Assembly: GCF_042477335.2 (NCBI RefSeq) | Contig: NC_091255.1 | Location: forward strand, 27,754,501 to 27,818,500 | From: Ovis canadensis | Taxonomy: Eukaryota; Chordata; Mammalia; Artiodactyla; Bovidae | Direction: 5' to 3' | DNA: 64,000 nt | Shown: positions 34,801-46,861 of the stretch, one piece after another | How positions within the stretch are numbered: the first letter of the stretch is position 1 | Layout: each line of letters opens with the position of its first letter | Translations under genes and position numbers: made by a program | Notes under the pieces: generated by a model | What the model was told of the DNA's origin: nothing | The model's input: the letters and a program-made list of their open reading frames with translations, nothing else | Databases searched by the model: none

Positions 34801-35279
34801 GAGAGCATTGAGGCCCGGGCCACTAGTGCTTGGTGAGAGTCTGTTAGAATTGATTAAGTTTGGGGCAGGTGTTCTGCCTTCAAGTTTCTGAATCTAAGTT
34901 TCATGTAGACAGGCCCTCAGGCTCAACTTGGGCAGCCTTTTTTCTTTTGCTTCCATCTTTTCCAAGTAATTAAACAAAAGTGAAAGAAACGCTTATTTGT
35001 TTCTTAATTTAGCAGCAGACAGGGTCTGAGAAAAACTCCATCAGGGCTGGATGAGCTTCCTCTTCCTGCTTCTTGCTTTTGCAGAAAAGCTTTCTCTTAC
35101 CAGCTCCCACCAAGTTTTTGTACCTGTCCTATCTTCAGTTTTGCTTCTTTTCTTTTTTCTCCCTCCCTCCTTCCATCCATCATGTGTGCACATCATTGGA
35201 AAGGAAAAGATGGAAATCTCTGATATTTAGGAACACCAAGATTTCTCCGCGACATTTCCACGTAGCAAAACGAACACAT

Positions 35280-35480
35280 GGGCTTCCCTGATGGCTCAGT
35301 GGTAAAGAATCCACCTGCCAATGCAGGAAATGCAGGTTCAGTCCTTGAATCGGGAAGATCCCCTGGAGAAGGAAATAGCAACCCACTCCAGTATTCTTGC
35401 CTGGGAAATCCCATGGACAGAGGAGCCTAGTGGGTGACAGTCCATGGGATCAAAAATAAAGTCACACACAAAAAGAGATA
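35280..35480 (+). repeat. Bov-tA SINE
   Basis: 'gggcttccctgatggctcag', 'ctgccaatgcaggaaatgca', 'gaagatcccctggagaagga', 'gacagaggagcctagtggg'. Confidence 0.85.
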
Positions 35481-36219
35481 CACAGCTTAGCGACTACACA
35501 ACCACAAATGAACGCATTAAACTTTTGCAGCCCCCCAAACCAAAATGTCACATGTATGCCTTCATCTGTAGTCTGTCTCATCACAGAGAAGTTGGGGGGA
35601 GCTGCAGTGTTATACCTACTCTGTGATATCCCCAAATCTGCTGGGCCCTGCTCCCCCAAACTGTTGTGTCTCCTTATTGTCAGGACACTGGGGGAGTCTG
35701 GGTGCTGAGTTAGGCTGAATGAGTCATCTGGAAGATTCCAGGGTAGAAGTTGCTCAAAGGTTTTGGGGCTGCAGAGCCAGAAGCAAGCTCTCTGCTAGCT
35801 CATTTATTTTCCCCATCCCCCTCCTCATGGGTGGGCTCTTCCTGCCCTGGCCTGTCACTGTCATTTCCTGAGCACCTTCATGTGCCAGGCCCAGGCTGGG
35901 CATTCCTGTCACTCCTCAGAGGACCTTGGCCGTGGGCGCCTACCCCACTGAGGTTGAATGGTTGTACCAGGATCTCTGCCCAGAGCCAGCAGTGTCTCAG
36001 ACTTCTCACCACACTGGGAGCTCAGGGCCCCAGGTGGACTCAGGGTGGTCCCAGAAGTCTGGCAGGTGAGGAAGGTGGGCTGAGGGTCCGGGGTCCTCAG
36101 GTTGGGCTCCGGGCATCATGGCAGCAGGTGCCCCCTACCCCCCCGTCCCACTCCCTGCTAGTGAGAGCTGAGCAGAGCTGTCCAGGAGCTCACGCCGTGT
36201 GGGTGGGTGGTCTCCACAG

Positions 36220-36355
36220 GACTGTTTGGTATGAGCTGCAAGCCAGGGACTGGCCCTTGAAGAACCAAGCTGCAGAGGCCCTGATCTGGCAGATTGGAAG
36301 CGGAGAGGGCATGAAGCGAGTCCTGGCCTCCGTCAGCCTGGGGAAGGAAGTTACC
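36220..36355 (+). pseudogene. KSR1: KSR1-like C-lobe exon 1 of 3 (intact)
   Basis: Encodes (G)[45 protein letters not shown]. Human KSR1 is nearly identical here. Acceptor CTCCACAG and donor TTACC|gtgagt are normal, and phases match the exon at 37919. This C-lobe segment (alpha-F to alpha-G) follows the activation segment in the protein, but the two exons that should encode that segment are absent upstream. The exon is undamaged on its own. Classed as pseudogene because it belongs to the broken copy. Confidence 0.92.
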
Positions 36356-36504
36356 GTGAGTAGCTGCCCTGCGCTGGGAGAGGGCAGTGGGGCTAGAGGG
36401 CTGGCACCTGGCTGCCCTTCCTTCACCCACCTGAGAAGCGGAACCGGGAAGTGGATGCATGTCAGGCTGGCCTCCGTGCTGCTGGCTAGGAGGCCTGTGT
36501 GCTT

Positions 36505-36692
36505 CCCAGGTGGCGGGTGGTAAAGAATCCACCTGCCAATGCATGAGACGCAGGAGATATGGGTTTGATCTGTAGGTTGGGAAGATCCCCTGGAGTAGGA
36601 AATGGCAACCCAGTCAAGTATTCTTACCTGGAAAATCCCATGGACGGAGGAGCCTGGAGGGCATGGGGTCACAAAGAATTGGACATGACTGT

Positions 36693-36696
<4 letters not shown>
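36505..36696 (+). repeat. Bov-tA SINE
   Basis: 'ggtggcgggtggtaaagaatc', 'gggaagatcccctggagtagg', 'gacggaggagcctggaggg', 'aaagaattggacatgactg'. Confidence 0.85.

Positions 36697-36736
<40 letters not shown>
36696..36736 (+). repeat. (AC)n microsatellite
   Basis: About 20 CA units at the 3' end of the Bov-tA, the usual origin of ruminant CA repeats. Likely polymorphic. Confidence 0.95.
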
Positions 36737-36738
<2 letters not shown>

Positions 36739-37918
36739 AGCCTGTATCCTTCACTACTCCACTGCTAACTTTTAAAAAACAACTGTCTTAAAAAAATAGA
36801 AAGGAAATAAAGCTCAAGGTTTTCTTGAATTATGAGAAAGATAATAAAGCCTGTATGTTACTTATTAGAAAGATAATAACAAATTTCACTCCCTAAAGTA
36901 CAAACAGTGGGGTTGTGGTAGTGTCAGGTCTTTCTCCTTCATGTCTTTCTCGAGTGTTCGAGAACCCCAGCAAATTTGTTTTCAAGAGGCCAAATCATCA
37001 CAGGTTTGCTGCCCTCGCGTGACTGATGGTTTGTTTCTCTGCATCACCCTGTGTGACTTCACCCCGCCTGGCACCGTGATACGTGCAGGAGTCCAGGGGT
37101 GGTGTTCTCAGTGTTAGCCATGCGCTCATGAGTCAGGTGGGCCTGGAGCAGACAGATGCCAGGGGGTGTTGATAAGGAGCTCCAGGGGGTTCCTGGGCAG
37201 CACGGCAGTGGAGGCCTCTGGGGGGACCACCCGGCACTCGTCCAGGTGAAGTGCTACCTAGGCGGTGAGTGTCACGCCTGCCCTGTCGTGTGAGCACCTT
37301 CTGCCTGGTCGTGTGTGCAGGCCTGTCTTCTACAGGAAGTTCTCCTGAGTTGAAAGGCCGACGGGGTTGCAGTGTAGATGAGTGGATCTGGAGAGCAGGC
37401 GGCAGGAGGAGGGCTTTGCCGTCACTTGGGGTGGGCAAGACAGCTGCTCTGCCGACTTTGCTGCCCTGCGCCCCGCCCGTCTTGTCACTCCCGCCTCCAT
37501 GCCTGCATTGCCTGGGCTCCCGCCTCTGCTGCAGCCCCGCCCTGGGCACCTTCTGAGTATCTCACCCGTCAACATGCTGCCTTCTGCTTTCCATTCTAAA
37601 CGTCTGTGATCTCTTGGCTCTGGCCTGTCTTTTGGCTTTGTGACTGTTATCCCAGGGAGGTCAAGGAAGGAAGGAGGAGAGGCAGGCCCATGCTTTTCAT
37701 TTTAACTGGAAGCCTGGGAGTGCTTCTGAAATTTCTTGGCTGTATTCCAGCCATGGCTGGTCACCTCAGTGTTGGCAGGAGGGTCAGGGAACCATCTGCT
37801 TGCAGGGATGGGAGGTGGTGCCTGGGAGCATCAAAGGGACCCTGGGCAGAGGGCCTCAGCTGCACCCCTCTTGTTCCCTGCCAGCTCTCATGCCCTATTG
37901 TGGCATCTGACATTGCAG
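36737..37918 (+). other. KSR1-like intron remainder
   Basis: GC-rich at 37130-37560; no exon or strong repeat recognised. Ends CATTGCAG at the next exon. Confidence 0.5.
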
Positions 37919-38052
37919 GAGATCCTGTCCGCCTGCTGGGCCTTCGACCTGCAGGAGAGGCCCAGCTTCCCCCTGCTGATGGACATGCTGGAGAAGCTGC
38001 CCAAGCTGAACCGGCGGCTCTCGCACCCTGGGCACTTCTGGAAGTCTGCTGA
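37919..38052 (+). pseudogene. KSR1: KSR1-like C-lobe exon 2 of 3 (intact)
   Basis: Encodes [44 protein letters not shown] then a split Asp codon. The [12 protein letters not shown] block is the alpha-H Cys-Trp...Arg-Pro motif of kinase subdomain XI. Acceptor TTGCAG and donor GCTGA|gtaagt are intact. Reading continues in phase to the last exon. One Ser-to-Pro difference from human (SFPLL for SFSLL, from memory). No lesions. Confidence 0.93.
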
Positions 38053-38204
38053 GTAAGTACCCCTCGGAGACAGACCTGCAGCCAGGTGTTGGGGATGGGG
38101 CACCATCTACTCTATCTGCCCGAGACATCTACCTACAGAACCCCTAGAGCTGGTTAGCCAGAGAGGACTCATTCCCTTGCCCAAGGGGTACTGGGATTCT
38201 GTTC

Positions 38205-38525
38205 ACCACATTTTTAAAAACTTTTTATGTTAGAGTACAGCCAGTTAACAGTGCTGTGAGAGCTTCAGGTGCATAGCAGAGCGACTCAGCCATGCATATA
38301 CTGTATCCATTCTCCCCCCAAACTCCTCTCCCATCCAGGCTGCCACATAACATTGAGCTGAATTCCCTGTGCTATACAGTAGGTCCTTATCAGTTATCCA
38401 TTTTAAAAATAGCAGTGCATACATGTCCATCCCAAACTCCCTAAATCCCCCTCCACTATCCTTCCCCCAGCAACCATAAGTTCATTCTCTTAAGTCTGCT
38501 GTTCACTGCATTTATTTTGGAGACT
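38205..38525 (-). repeat. L1 3' fragment
   Basis: 'gagtacagccagttaacagtg', 'catccaggctgccacataac', 'ctgtgctatacagtaggtcc' in reverse L1 orientation. Confidence 0.72.
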
Positions 38526-39509
38526 CTTCTACAGGCTGGTGTCTCCCGCCCTCCTCTGTGAAAACCTCCATATCACTGCTATCAGCTCAGTGCTAAAGCT
38601 TGGCCCAGGCTAAGGCCCCAGCAAGAAGTTTCTGCCTGGGAAAGGGCAAAACAGAGCTTCACCAAAACCAGCAGAGTGGCTGTTGCTTAAAATGGCAGTC
38701 TCCCGACAGAGCTTTCAGCCCCCTGAGCAGGTTACTGGGGCTGCATCTCTGGGGTTTAAGTGCCGCTTAGACACTGGAGGCCCACCCTCCTTCTGTGTAA
38801 TCCTGATCTTCAGCAGCCTCGGTGCCAGGGTGGTCTCCACTCCTCTCTTCTGAGCTCTGCCTCCTTCCCTTTTTCCTTCGTCCCTCTGGCTCTCTCTGCC
38901 AGATCCCTCATAAACAGACATCTGCCCTGCCTCTGCGAGAATCTGGGGAAGTCCTTCCTTGTTCCAGCCTCATCTCCACAGCTGGACAAAGTGGAGGGGT
39001 GGGCAGACATGGCCTAAACATGGGAAATAGTTCAGCTTTGCAGGCCGAGAGGGAAACTCGAGTGACAGCTCTTGTCAGTGGGGTTTGCAGTGCACCCAGC
39101 AGTGTGCAAAGCAGTGACACAACTGCATGCAGTCTGTGTCATAGCAACTCAGCTCTGCTGTCTGGTGTGCGGGCAGTCACAGACCTGTAAGCCACGGGCT
39201 GACTGGTGCTAGTAAAGCAGTGCTTACGAATGCTGAAACTTGAATTTCCTATTATTTTAGGCCATGAAATAGTCTGCTTTTGATTCCCTCCCCCGCAAAC
39301 AATTTAGAAAGGTGAAGAAAAGAAACAAACATTCTTGGTCTGTGGCTTGCACAGAAACAAGTGGGAGGTCACATGTGGCTGGACGCTTGGGCAAGATTCA
39401 TGGCTTTGAACTTCATTTTAAGGTGAAAGGCGCTTTCTAGAAGTGAAATCTGCCACAGCCCCAGAACATGAAGACAGAACAGATACAGTGGGGCTTCCCT
39501 CTCTCTCTT
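38526..39509. other. gene-free intronic stretch
   Basis: No exon or clear repeat recognised. Confidence 0.4.
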
Positions 39510-39757
39510 TTTAAAATATTTGTTTGGCTGCAGTGGCATCACCGACTCAATGGACATGAGTTTGAGCAAACTCTGGGAGATACTGAAGGACAGGGAAGCC
39601 TGGTGTATCATAAAGTGTCAGACACAACTATGCTGCTGGACAACAGTGGGTCTCAGCTGCGCCATGTGAGATCTAGTTCCCTGCCCAGGGATCAAACCCA
39701 GACCCCCTTCACTGGGAGCTGGGTGTCCTAGCCACTGGACCACAAGGGAAGTCCCAA
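39510..39757 (-). repeat. CHR-type SINE interrupted by BovB tail
   Basis: CHR body at 39510-39535 and 39650-39757 ('gggatcaaacccagac', 'ccactggaccacaagggaagt'). Confidence 0.7.
39536..39642 (+). repeat. BovB 3'-terminal fragment in a SINE
   Basis: 'gcatcaccgactcaatggac', 'atgagtttgagcaaactctgg', 'gacagggaagcctggtg' are the last 110 bp of BovB. 'agtgg' flanks both sides. Confidence 0.7.
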
Positions 39758-42700
39758 GTGGTGCCTCACTTGATGGGAGTTGGAGGGAGGGCAAGAGCAT
39801 AGCCCCCCGAACATCTGTACCCAGATCTCACACCGGCCCATGAGTGTGGTGGTGTCGGTACCTCTGTCTTCCAGAATAAGCTAGATATGGTCTCTGTCAC
39901 ACCTTTTTTTTGCCTGTTTTGTATTTTTCACAACTCTAAAATGATCACTTTTTTGTGGCCTGATTTGACAGACACTTAGTTTGCCAGGTCGTTTTGAAAA
40001 TACACCAAACCAAGCTTTGAGTTGAAGGGGAGGAGAGGCCCAGGCTGAACCTGTGAGGAGGACTTGTTGAAGAAATGTGGCAACTGAAGCCCGCTGTAGG
40101 GACGGGCTGAGGAATGATGATATGTGGTGAGGGAATACTGTACCTTATAATGGAGATTTGATTCAGTATTTTGCACTCAAGATGGGTCAGAGTCCAGTAC
40201 AAATAGCGGGTGACAGGATGTAGCTGTCAGAGGCGTGGGCTTTTCCCAGAGATTGCTGGCAGCTGCACCACCCCTGAGGTCACATGCCAGGACCGGGCCT
40301 CCACCAGCACAGAACTGATGGTCTAGGATAAAGACAAGCAGACGTGCGCTGTAAGCCCTCCGAGCAGGACGCTGTCTCCTCACCTCTGTATTCTCAGCTC
40401 CTAGCTCAGTCCCAGGGGTGTAGTAATCATTCAATAAATATTTGGTGGGTGAGGTGATGAAGGAGGGAATGATGACAACATGCTGAGTGCCAGGCAAAAA
40501 CCCAGCCTCTGTGGGCATGCTGCCCTCACCCCCGGGAGCTTGAGGAAGGGTCTCCAGAAGAGGGCAGTCATGGGAGCTGGGTTTGGGTGGGAGCCGGGGG
40601 CTCTCCTGGTCTCTTAAGAAGTTCAAGGATCTGGTCTGTCAGATGTTGGGAAGTTTTTTTGTATGCTTGAATTATGGTCACAACAACTTTGAAAATTTTA
40701 ATTTTGAATTATGTACATAGCTTGTGGATGAGTTACACGGAAAGGTTGTCAATAAAATACTTTGAAGCATAAAGGTAAATTTGGCTTATTTAGCAAACCA
40801 GGCCTTGATTTTCTCCTCCCCAAAAGAGAAGGCTGCACTGAGCGGGTGCTGACATTCAGGAGATGATTCCAGATTCCTGAAAGGCCATGGAGTCCCACCT
40901 TCTCTTTCCACACGTGGGACACAGAGTCACAAATAGGGATGTTTCCCGCCCAAAGTGATCAGTTTTAGCCCCCACAGGGAGAGAATGCCAGCGTACCTCA
41001 ACAAATCTGTATCAAAGCTTTCTGTTAATGATTTTTACTTCCACACACTCAAGCCTCTAATTCTCATTTTCTCTTTTCTTTTCCATCTATCTTGTTGCTT
41101 ATTTTTATTTTGGGGGGCGGTGGATGTGCTGGCCTGTCCTTCCATCTCCCCCCTCTCCTGCCATGCTGATTCCTGCGGGCCCCCCTCCACCCACCCACGC
41201 TGGGTGTCCATCTCCATCACCTGCTGGACTGCGTTCCTCCCACGCCTGGCAAAATGGTTGTGGGCACTCCCAGGCGCTGGCGGAGCCACTACTACAGGAA
41301 AGGACGTTCCGGTCACCCTGACTTTAGGAACAACTGTCCAGTCCTGGAGGAATAGTGTGTCTTCTGCCGTTTTCCCGATCCTCGGCCTGTTTGCACTTAA
41401 CCCTTTGCACATCCTGTCTCCTACTGTTTCTGCATCCAGCTTCCCCTTCTTGGCGGGTGGTATTCCCATAAACAACAGTGATGCTCTGGCAGCTCACATG
41501 GCCACTGGCACGGGCCCTGCAGGCTGCTTCTGTCCCCAGGCTGAGAGCAGACTCACAGCATGTGGCAGGGCCTCTATCCACACAGCATGGCAGACAATGG
41601 CTTGTTCTAGGGAGGGCAAGAACTCAGATCGCTGGCCTGGGTCTCCAGAAGCCCCTCTGGCTGGATCTTAGAGAAGAAAATGCAGGGACTAGACAATAAA
41701 CTCCAAGATGTCAGTTTCAATGAGGAGCGGTGGGCCTGCTGGTTGACCTCTATTCAGCATTCTGTGGCTGTGTCCCAGAGGAAAGCTTGGGGGAGGTTCT
41801 CTATGCCAGGCTCCCTTCCAAGCTTGCTCTGCTGCCAAGCATGGACTGGACTGGGGATGTGCTTTCCTCTGTCTACAGGGAAAGAGGGGCCCGTGCCCTG
41901 TGTCCTGGCCAGGCCTTAGCCATGGCCCCTGTCCCCTCCCTGCGGTCTCAGGCTCTGACTCGGCTCTCTCCCCTCTTGTCTCTCCTCCTGTAGGTTGTAG
42001 GCCTGGCTGCCTTGCATGTTCGGGGCTTTCTTCCTCCTAATCCACGCTCGGCACCGCGACTTCTACTCCAGCTCAAACAGCGCTGTGGCCACTAACCCAG
42101 GGAATGCGATCCTGCCGCCCCAGCCTCTCTGCTGAGACTTCTTTCTGCTTTGTTTGTTAAAACTGGCCCTCGCCCCGCCCTGTGGCCCCGTGTGTGCCTG
42201 AGTAACAGCTTTCCATGGAGGGTCTCCCTAACAGCGCCCCCCCCCCACCAACCCAGAACCTCCTCCCTGGACGCAACTTCATCTCTCTGCAGCACTTCTG
42301 TGGGGCGGTCCCGTCTCCCTACTAACAGCTCAACGAGAGAGATCCCCCTTCTCCCGCACCCGCAACATACCCGCCCTTCGCAGGGTGTGTCCTCGGGACA
42401 GGGGGCGGGGTTTTGCTTGGCTCTTAACCCATGAGGATCTTGTCCAACAAGGAGTGGAATGATTTCAGAGCTGCCTGCGGTCCCCTCTAGGCGGGCTGCC
42501 GGTGTAACATCACAAGTTCTATTGCCGTGAAAGACACCAGCTGGAAGGGGTGTGTCCTCGGCCGCACAGACACCTAGGAAAGTCGTCCTGAAGCAAGGGG
42601 GTGGGGCCTGTCTCCAAACAACTGTGAGAAAGCTTCCAGTCCATCCCCCCGCCCCCATAGCATCACTCCCCTTGCACCTGCCCTGTGTAAACAGAAAGTA

Positions 42701-43288
42701 CCAGACCCCAAGCCAGCATTTGGCAAGAGTGTGGCTGCCAGGTCATGCACGGGTCCTCCATGGCTTACCAAACACAGGTTCCTGACCCACCAAGACCTGA
42801 ATCTGGGTGTCTGGAGGCAGAAGCTGAGAACCTGTATTTCAACCCGCTTCCCAGATGGCCCTGATGCCCCCCCACGTTTGAGGACCATTTCTAGAAGGAG
42901 CATGCAAATATCACTCTCAAGGCTGGGGCTGAGTTTCTCTTCCCTCCCAGTTCTACTCGGAGCAAGAGGTTTGAGAATGAGCTGCCAATGAGAATGAGCC
43001 CGCAGCAGTTACTGGGCACGCGGGGTGCTGGGGCTTTCGACACAAACAGGCCACCGCCCTCCAGGAGGGAGCTGAGGCCTAGCACCTCTACCCCCCCCAT
43101 CCCCACCGCCGGCCAGGTGTGACCAGGACCAGCTCTGCCAAGGCCACTGGCCTTATCATCACTCCCACTGCTTGGTGCGGCCAGGTCCTCTATGGAGCTT
43201 CTGGAACTGGCCTGCTCATTAGCTAATGTTGCCCAAATTCTGATCAAAATCTGCAGGGCAGTAATTCTTGTTTTTGTTCCTCTTTCAG
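39758..43288. other. last KSR1-like intron, mostly unassigned
   Basis: No exon is recognised. GC-rich, Pro/Arg-coding-looking frames at 40955-41671 and 42092-42658 have no family features. It ends in TTCCTCTTTCAG. Confidence 0.5.
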
Positions 43289-43367
43289 CATTAACAGCAG
43301 CAAAGTTGTACCCCGGTTTGAAAGGTTTGGCTTGGGCATCCTGGAGTCCAGTAATCCAAAGGTGTAG
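43289..43367 (+). pseudogene. KSR1: KSR1-like terminal coding exon with stop (intact)
   Basis: Completes Asp and reads [28 protein letters not shown] (43365-43367). The human long isoform ends [16 protein letters not shown]...ESSNPKM. Acceptor TCTTTCAG is strong. The exon is open and in phase with 38052. Strong conservation of this tail suggests either recent duplication or an exon still under constraint. Confidence 0.92.
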
Positions 43368-43675
43368 CCAGCTGTGCAGTTTTTCTGATGACATATTTCT
43401 TTCTTAAATGTGTCTCTAAAACATCCGAACCACCACCACGACAAAAAAAAGCAATGCTCTTCAAAATGCCAGCCACTCTCCTAAGTGCTGCAAACCAGGA
43501 GCATGAGGCCTTGGTTTAGACCGTTCATCTGCAAAAACACTTGGGTCCTGGAAATGGAGCTGTGCCTCCTGTTTCTTAAAATGACACCACCAACAACCAG
43601 ACCTGTCCTGACAGGTGGCAGATGTTTACATGTATGTTCGTGTGGAGTTGGACTTGAGGTTGTACAATAGGTATT

Positions 43676-43681
43676 AATAAA
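43676..43681 (+). terminator. polyadenylation signal AATAAA (proximal)
   Basis: Canonical hexamer about 310 bp after the KSR1-like stop; TG-rich DNA follows. Confidence 0.45.
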
Positions 43682-46443
43682 AAGAATGGTCTGTGCAGAG
43701 GTTGCTGGCACCGTGGGTCAGGATGGCAGAAGGGGCCCTCTCCTCTGGAGGCGCCCACACTGGACCAGAGGAAGAAAAGCATCATGATTGTGGCTGGTCT
43801 CCTGGCAGGACAGGCAGGGGTTGGGGGGTGGCAAACACAGGGTTTGACCACGCTTCTACTTTGGCCCTAAATCCTATCACCCCTCATCCTATCAAAGAGG
43901 TGTGGTCTCTTCCTCCTCTTGCAGGTGAGACCCTGACCTTGACCTTAAACTGGATTAACAGGGTCAGGAGTCTGCAGAGAGCTTGAGTTCACCTTTGACC
44001 CCTGTAATCCAGTCCATATCTGCTGGAAAAGCAGAGACAGATCAAATCCAGATAACATCTGGACTGATCCAGTGGTTCCCAGCCAGGGTCTCTACTGCCT
44101 ATGGAGCTGTTTGTTTCATGAAGCCCCCAGTGGGACACCTGGGAGATGGAATGAAAGGCTTTAACTATTTAGATACATCCCAGTCCTTAACTAACATTTG
44201 ACCCACACAGCCCAGCAGCTGTGTACACCGTGAAAGCTTGATCCATGAAAAGAGGGAAGGTAGAAGGTGGGGGAAGAGGCAGGCAGGGTCTCTGAGCCCA
44301 CTCTCCCAGTCACAGGGTGCCCTGGCCCTTTAGAAGCCCATCATCGATCTTGCCAAAGTTCTGTCACTGCTCACCCCTGAATCCTGCTGAAACACCTTAG
44401 CCTGCCCCTGCCTCCTCCGCTGCCCGTGTTCAGAACTCTTAGATAAGGCGGGAGGTGTGTGCCCTGCCTTTCATTTAGACCCAGCTAGCAAGCCCCTCAC
44501 CTTCAGAGTCCTCCCAAGCACCAAGGTTTGTGTCCATTGGAACCAGATTTGGGAAAGTCCAGGATGTGAGAGGGTCCTGCCTGTCCTCATTAGAAGCTGA
44601 CTCCTAAAGAGGAAAGTTCCAAATGCCAGAGAAGCCCTTCAGTGAAGGTTAGGGTATATCAGGCTCCAAAGCCAAAAATGACCCAAGGTGATGAAAGTGG
44701 AGAGGAGAGATTGTCTTCAGACCCAGAACCGATGTCCACATTTGGAGCCAAGACGAGAAGGCATGTGGCCCTCCCACCGGGTTTATGTACACCTGTCTAA
44801 CCAGGCTCCGAACCTGGAGTCTGGCCAAATTGTCACTTGGCCTGGAGAGTGTGGATTGACCTTCCTGGCTCTGGGCTGAGCATCCCTTGGTGGCCCTGCT
44901 GGGAGGGCACAGCCAAACAGCTGTGCTCGGTACCTTGGCCTCTGGGCCAACAGCACCTCAATCCTGCCTGTTGGTTGTGTGGGGAGGAAGATGGAGAGGC
45001 TGTAAACCAGCTAGACTTGGCTCTGGGGGTCTTTTGTCCTCTGTAGGACGCTTGGCTTCTCCCCATCATCCCTTTGACCTCCAGGTCAGCCTCTCCCCTG
45101 ATTTCTCCACTCCAGGTGGTATGTGACTCCGCCTCCTCTGGTCATCAGGCTCCTCCCCCCACATCAGCTCCTTCCCAGAGGTCACAGTTCATGCCTCTCA
45201 CGATTCCCCTCCAAACCCTTGGACGAGCAGGTGGCCTGAGGTTTGGGACGGCAGCTGAGTGAATGGGACTCACTTCAGGCCCACGGACGGACAGTCTGGG
45301 TTTTTTTTCCCTTGAAGGTGTCACACTCTTGGGTCAGTTCAGGAAGCTTTCTTTGAGTGCCTACTGGGTGCAAGTGCTGGCGGCCCAGGAGGGGAGCAGT
45401 CACCGCGCCCGCGTTCAGGAAACTGCTGATTTGCCAGGAACCCGGAGGGTGGGCCTGGGGGCCACCCCCTTCCTCTCCCGGGCCCTGGGATGCCTTCTTG
45501 CTCTCAGTCTGAGCCTCTGCCCTGCCTGTCATTGAAGAGAAGCAGCTGAGGAGCTCCCCAGGTGGTCCCCATCACCCTGTCTCTATTTAAGTGACTGTGA
45601 ATTGAGGTTAGGAAGACACGCCTGCCCTTCTGTGTGCTCCCCCGTCTGCCTTGGAAACACATGAAGGACGGCAGATACTGTGAATTCAGCCCTCACAGCC
45701 AACTGTGAAAGGGATGGAGAAGCTGGGAGGCCTCCTGGACAAGATCTTGGGGGCTGCAGAGGTCCCCTGGGGTCTGAGAATGGAGCCCAAGTTTCAACCT
45801 TCAGCCCACGCCCCCCAACTCCACTCCCCAGCCTCACCTCCAAACGCCTGGGATCTGTTCCTGTTGCCTTTAAACACCAGAGCCACAACCCTTGGTCCCC
45901 AACCAACCCGAGGTCTTGAATCCTGAGTTCCCCACCAGTTGTGAGTGGCGTGTAGCCAAGATGACGTCTTCATACCAACTGCTATATCAAAGACGCGTAC
46001 AGGGCCTGGAATCCCTCTGCCCTCTCACAGCATTTCTTCCTGTGATCACTGAGAGGCGTGGCATGCCCTGTAAGCCCCTGGTGGGGGTGGTGGGGGTTGT
46101 CTGTGTTGCTTTGGGGGGCGGGTGGAGATATAAATGTGAAGCCAGTTAGGGAGCTTGTGCGATGCTGCAGTGTCAGCCAGGATTTCATCTGTGTGTGCAA
46201 ACCCAGCATCTTCTGTGGCCACGAGGCACACACTTGCTTTTTTGAATGTGATGTAAAATTTGTATATTAAAAGTTTTTATATTTTCTATCAACTGCATTT
46301 GTCTTCCAGAAATGTTATTAATTTAAATTAAAATGGTTAGTATTAATGGACGTGCACTATCTGTTTTTGTGGGTGGTTTTTTTTTTTTTTTGCCATTGGC
46401 AAGAACACTGTGCCAGGCCCAGCCTGGGTGTCTAGAGTCTGTG

Positions 46444-46449
46444 AATAAA
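46444..46449 (+). terminator. polyadenylation signal AATAAA (distal)
   Basis: Hexamer followed within 25-45 bp by GT-rich DNA ('ggtgtctgggccttgtgtctg'), a better context than the proximal site. Confidence 0.45.
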
Positions 46450-46861
46450 ATCGTACCAAGGTGTCTGGGCCTTGTGTCTGCTTGGGTCCATTCCAGATGA
46501 GTGGGGCAGAGGTGGGGGGCTGTCTGATGGGTGGCATAGGAGAGCAGGATGGGAGAGGGTAGGGTGTTTGGCCCCCATCTGGGAGCTCCTTCCAGGGAAA
46601 GAAATTTTGCCTGGACCTTGGAGGCAGATATTTCTAAACAGATGGGAGTAGAGATAGAGCATCAAAGCCCATGATGTACAGAAGAAGGTCATCCTACCCC
46701 CAACAGTGCCGGCCTGGTAACATACTCAAACCCGTCACTGTCTCCTCTGCTGGAGGGGTCTTTGACTTGTGAAAGCCTTGAGGGGAGCGAGTCTAAATAA
46801 GATTCATCTGAATATTATTTTTAGGAGCCTCTCCTCACCAGTTATAAAGAGAGAAACGTGA
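46450..46861. other. gene-free stretch
   Basis: No exon or repeat recognised. Confidence 0.35.

Larger units (their letters stand above)
34457..36219 (+). other. KSR1-like intron with expected exons missing
   Basis: It holds a MIR-like element (34625-34800), a Bov-tA (35280-35480) and unassigned DNA. No sequence encoding GMGYLHAKG, HKDLKSKNV, ITDFGLF or LAPEIV was seen in any plus-strand frame. Confidence 0.65.
43368..46449 (+). other. KSR1-like 3' UTR and downstream DNA
   Basis: Unique-looking sequence after the stop. Candidate polyadenylation signals are AATAAA at 43676-43681, ATTAAA at 46266-46271 and AATAAA at 46444-46449. Which of them was used in the parent gene cannot be told from sequence alone. 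Confidence 0.55.

Noticed and set aside
35750..36523. Open frame of 257 codons on the plus strand
   Set aside because: It runs through intron, the KSR1-like exon at 36220-36355 and part of a SINE. Only the exon part has family similarity, so it is a chance read-through.
40955..41671. Open frame of 238 codons on the plus strand
   Set aside because: No domain, no biased third-position pattern and no splice context; it lies in the last KSR1-like intron. GC-rich DNA readily gives such frames.
42092..42658. Open frame of 188 codons (minus) in GC-rich DNA and a possible CpG island
   Set aside because: Rich in C and G runs but not clearly rich in CpG, and no exon or promoter motif was seen. Not reported as a gene or island.
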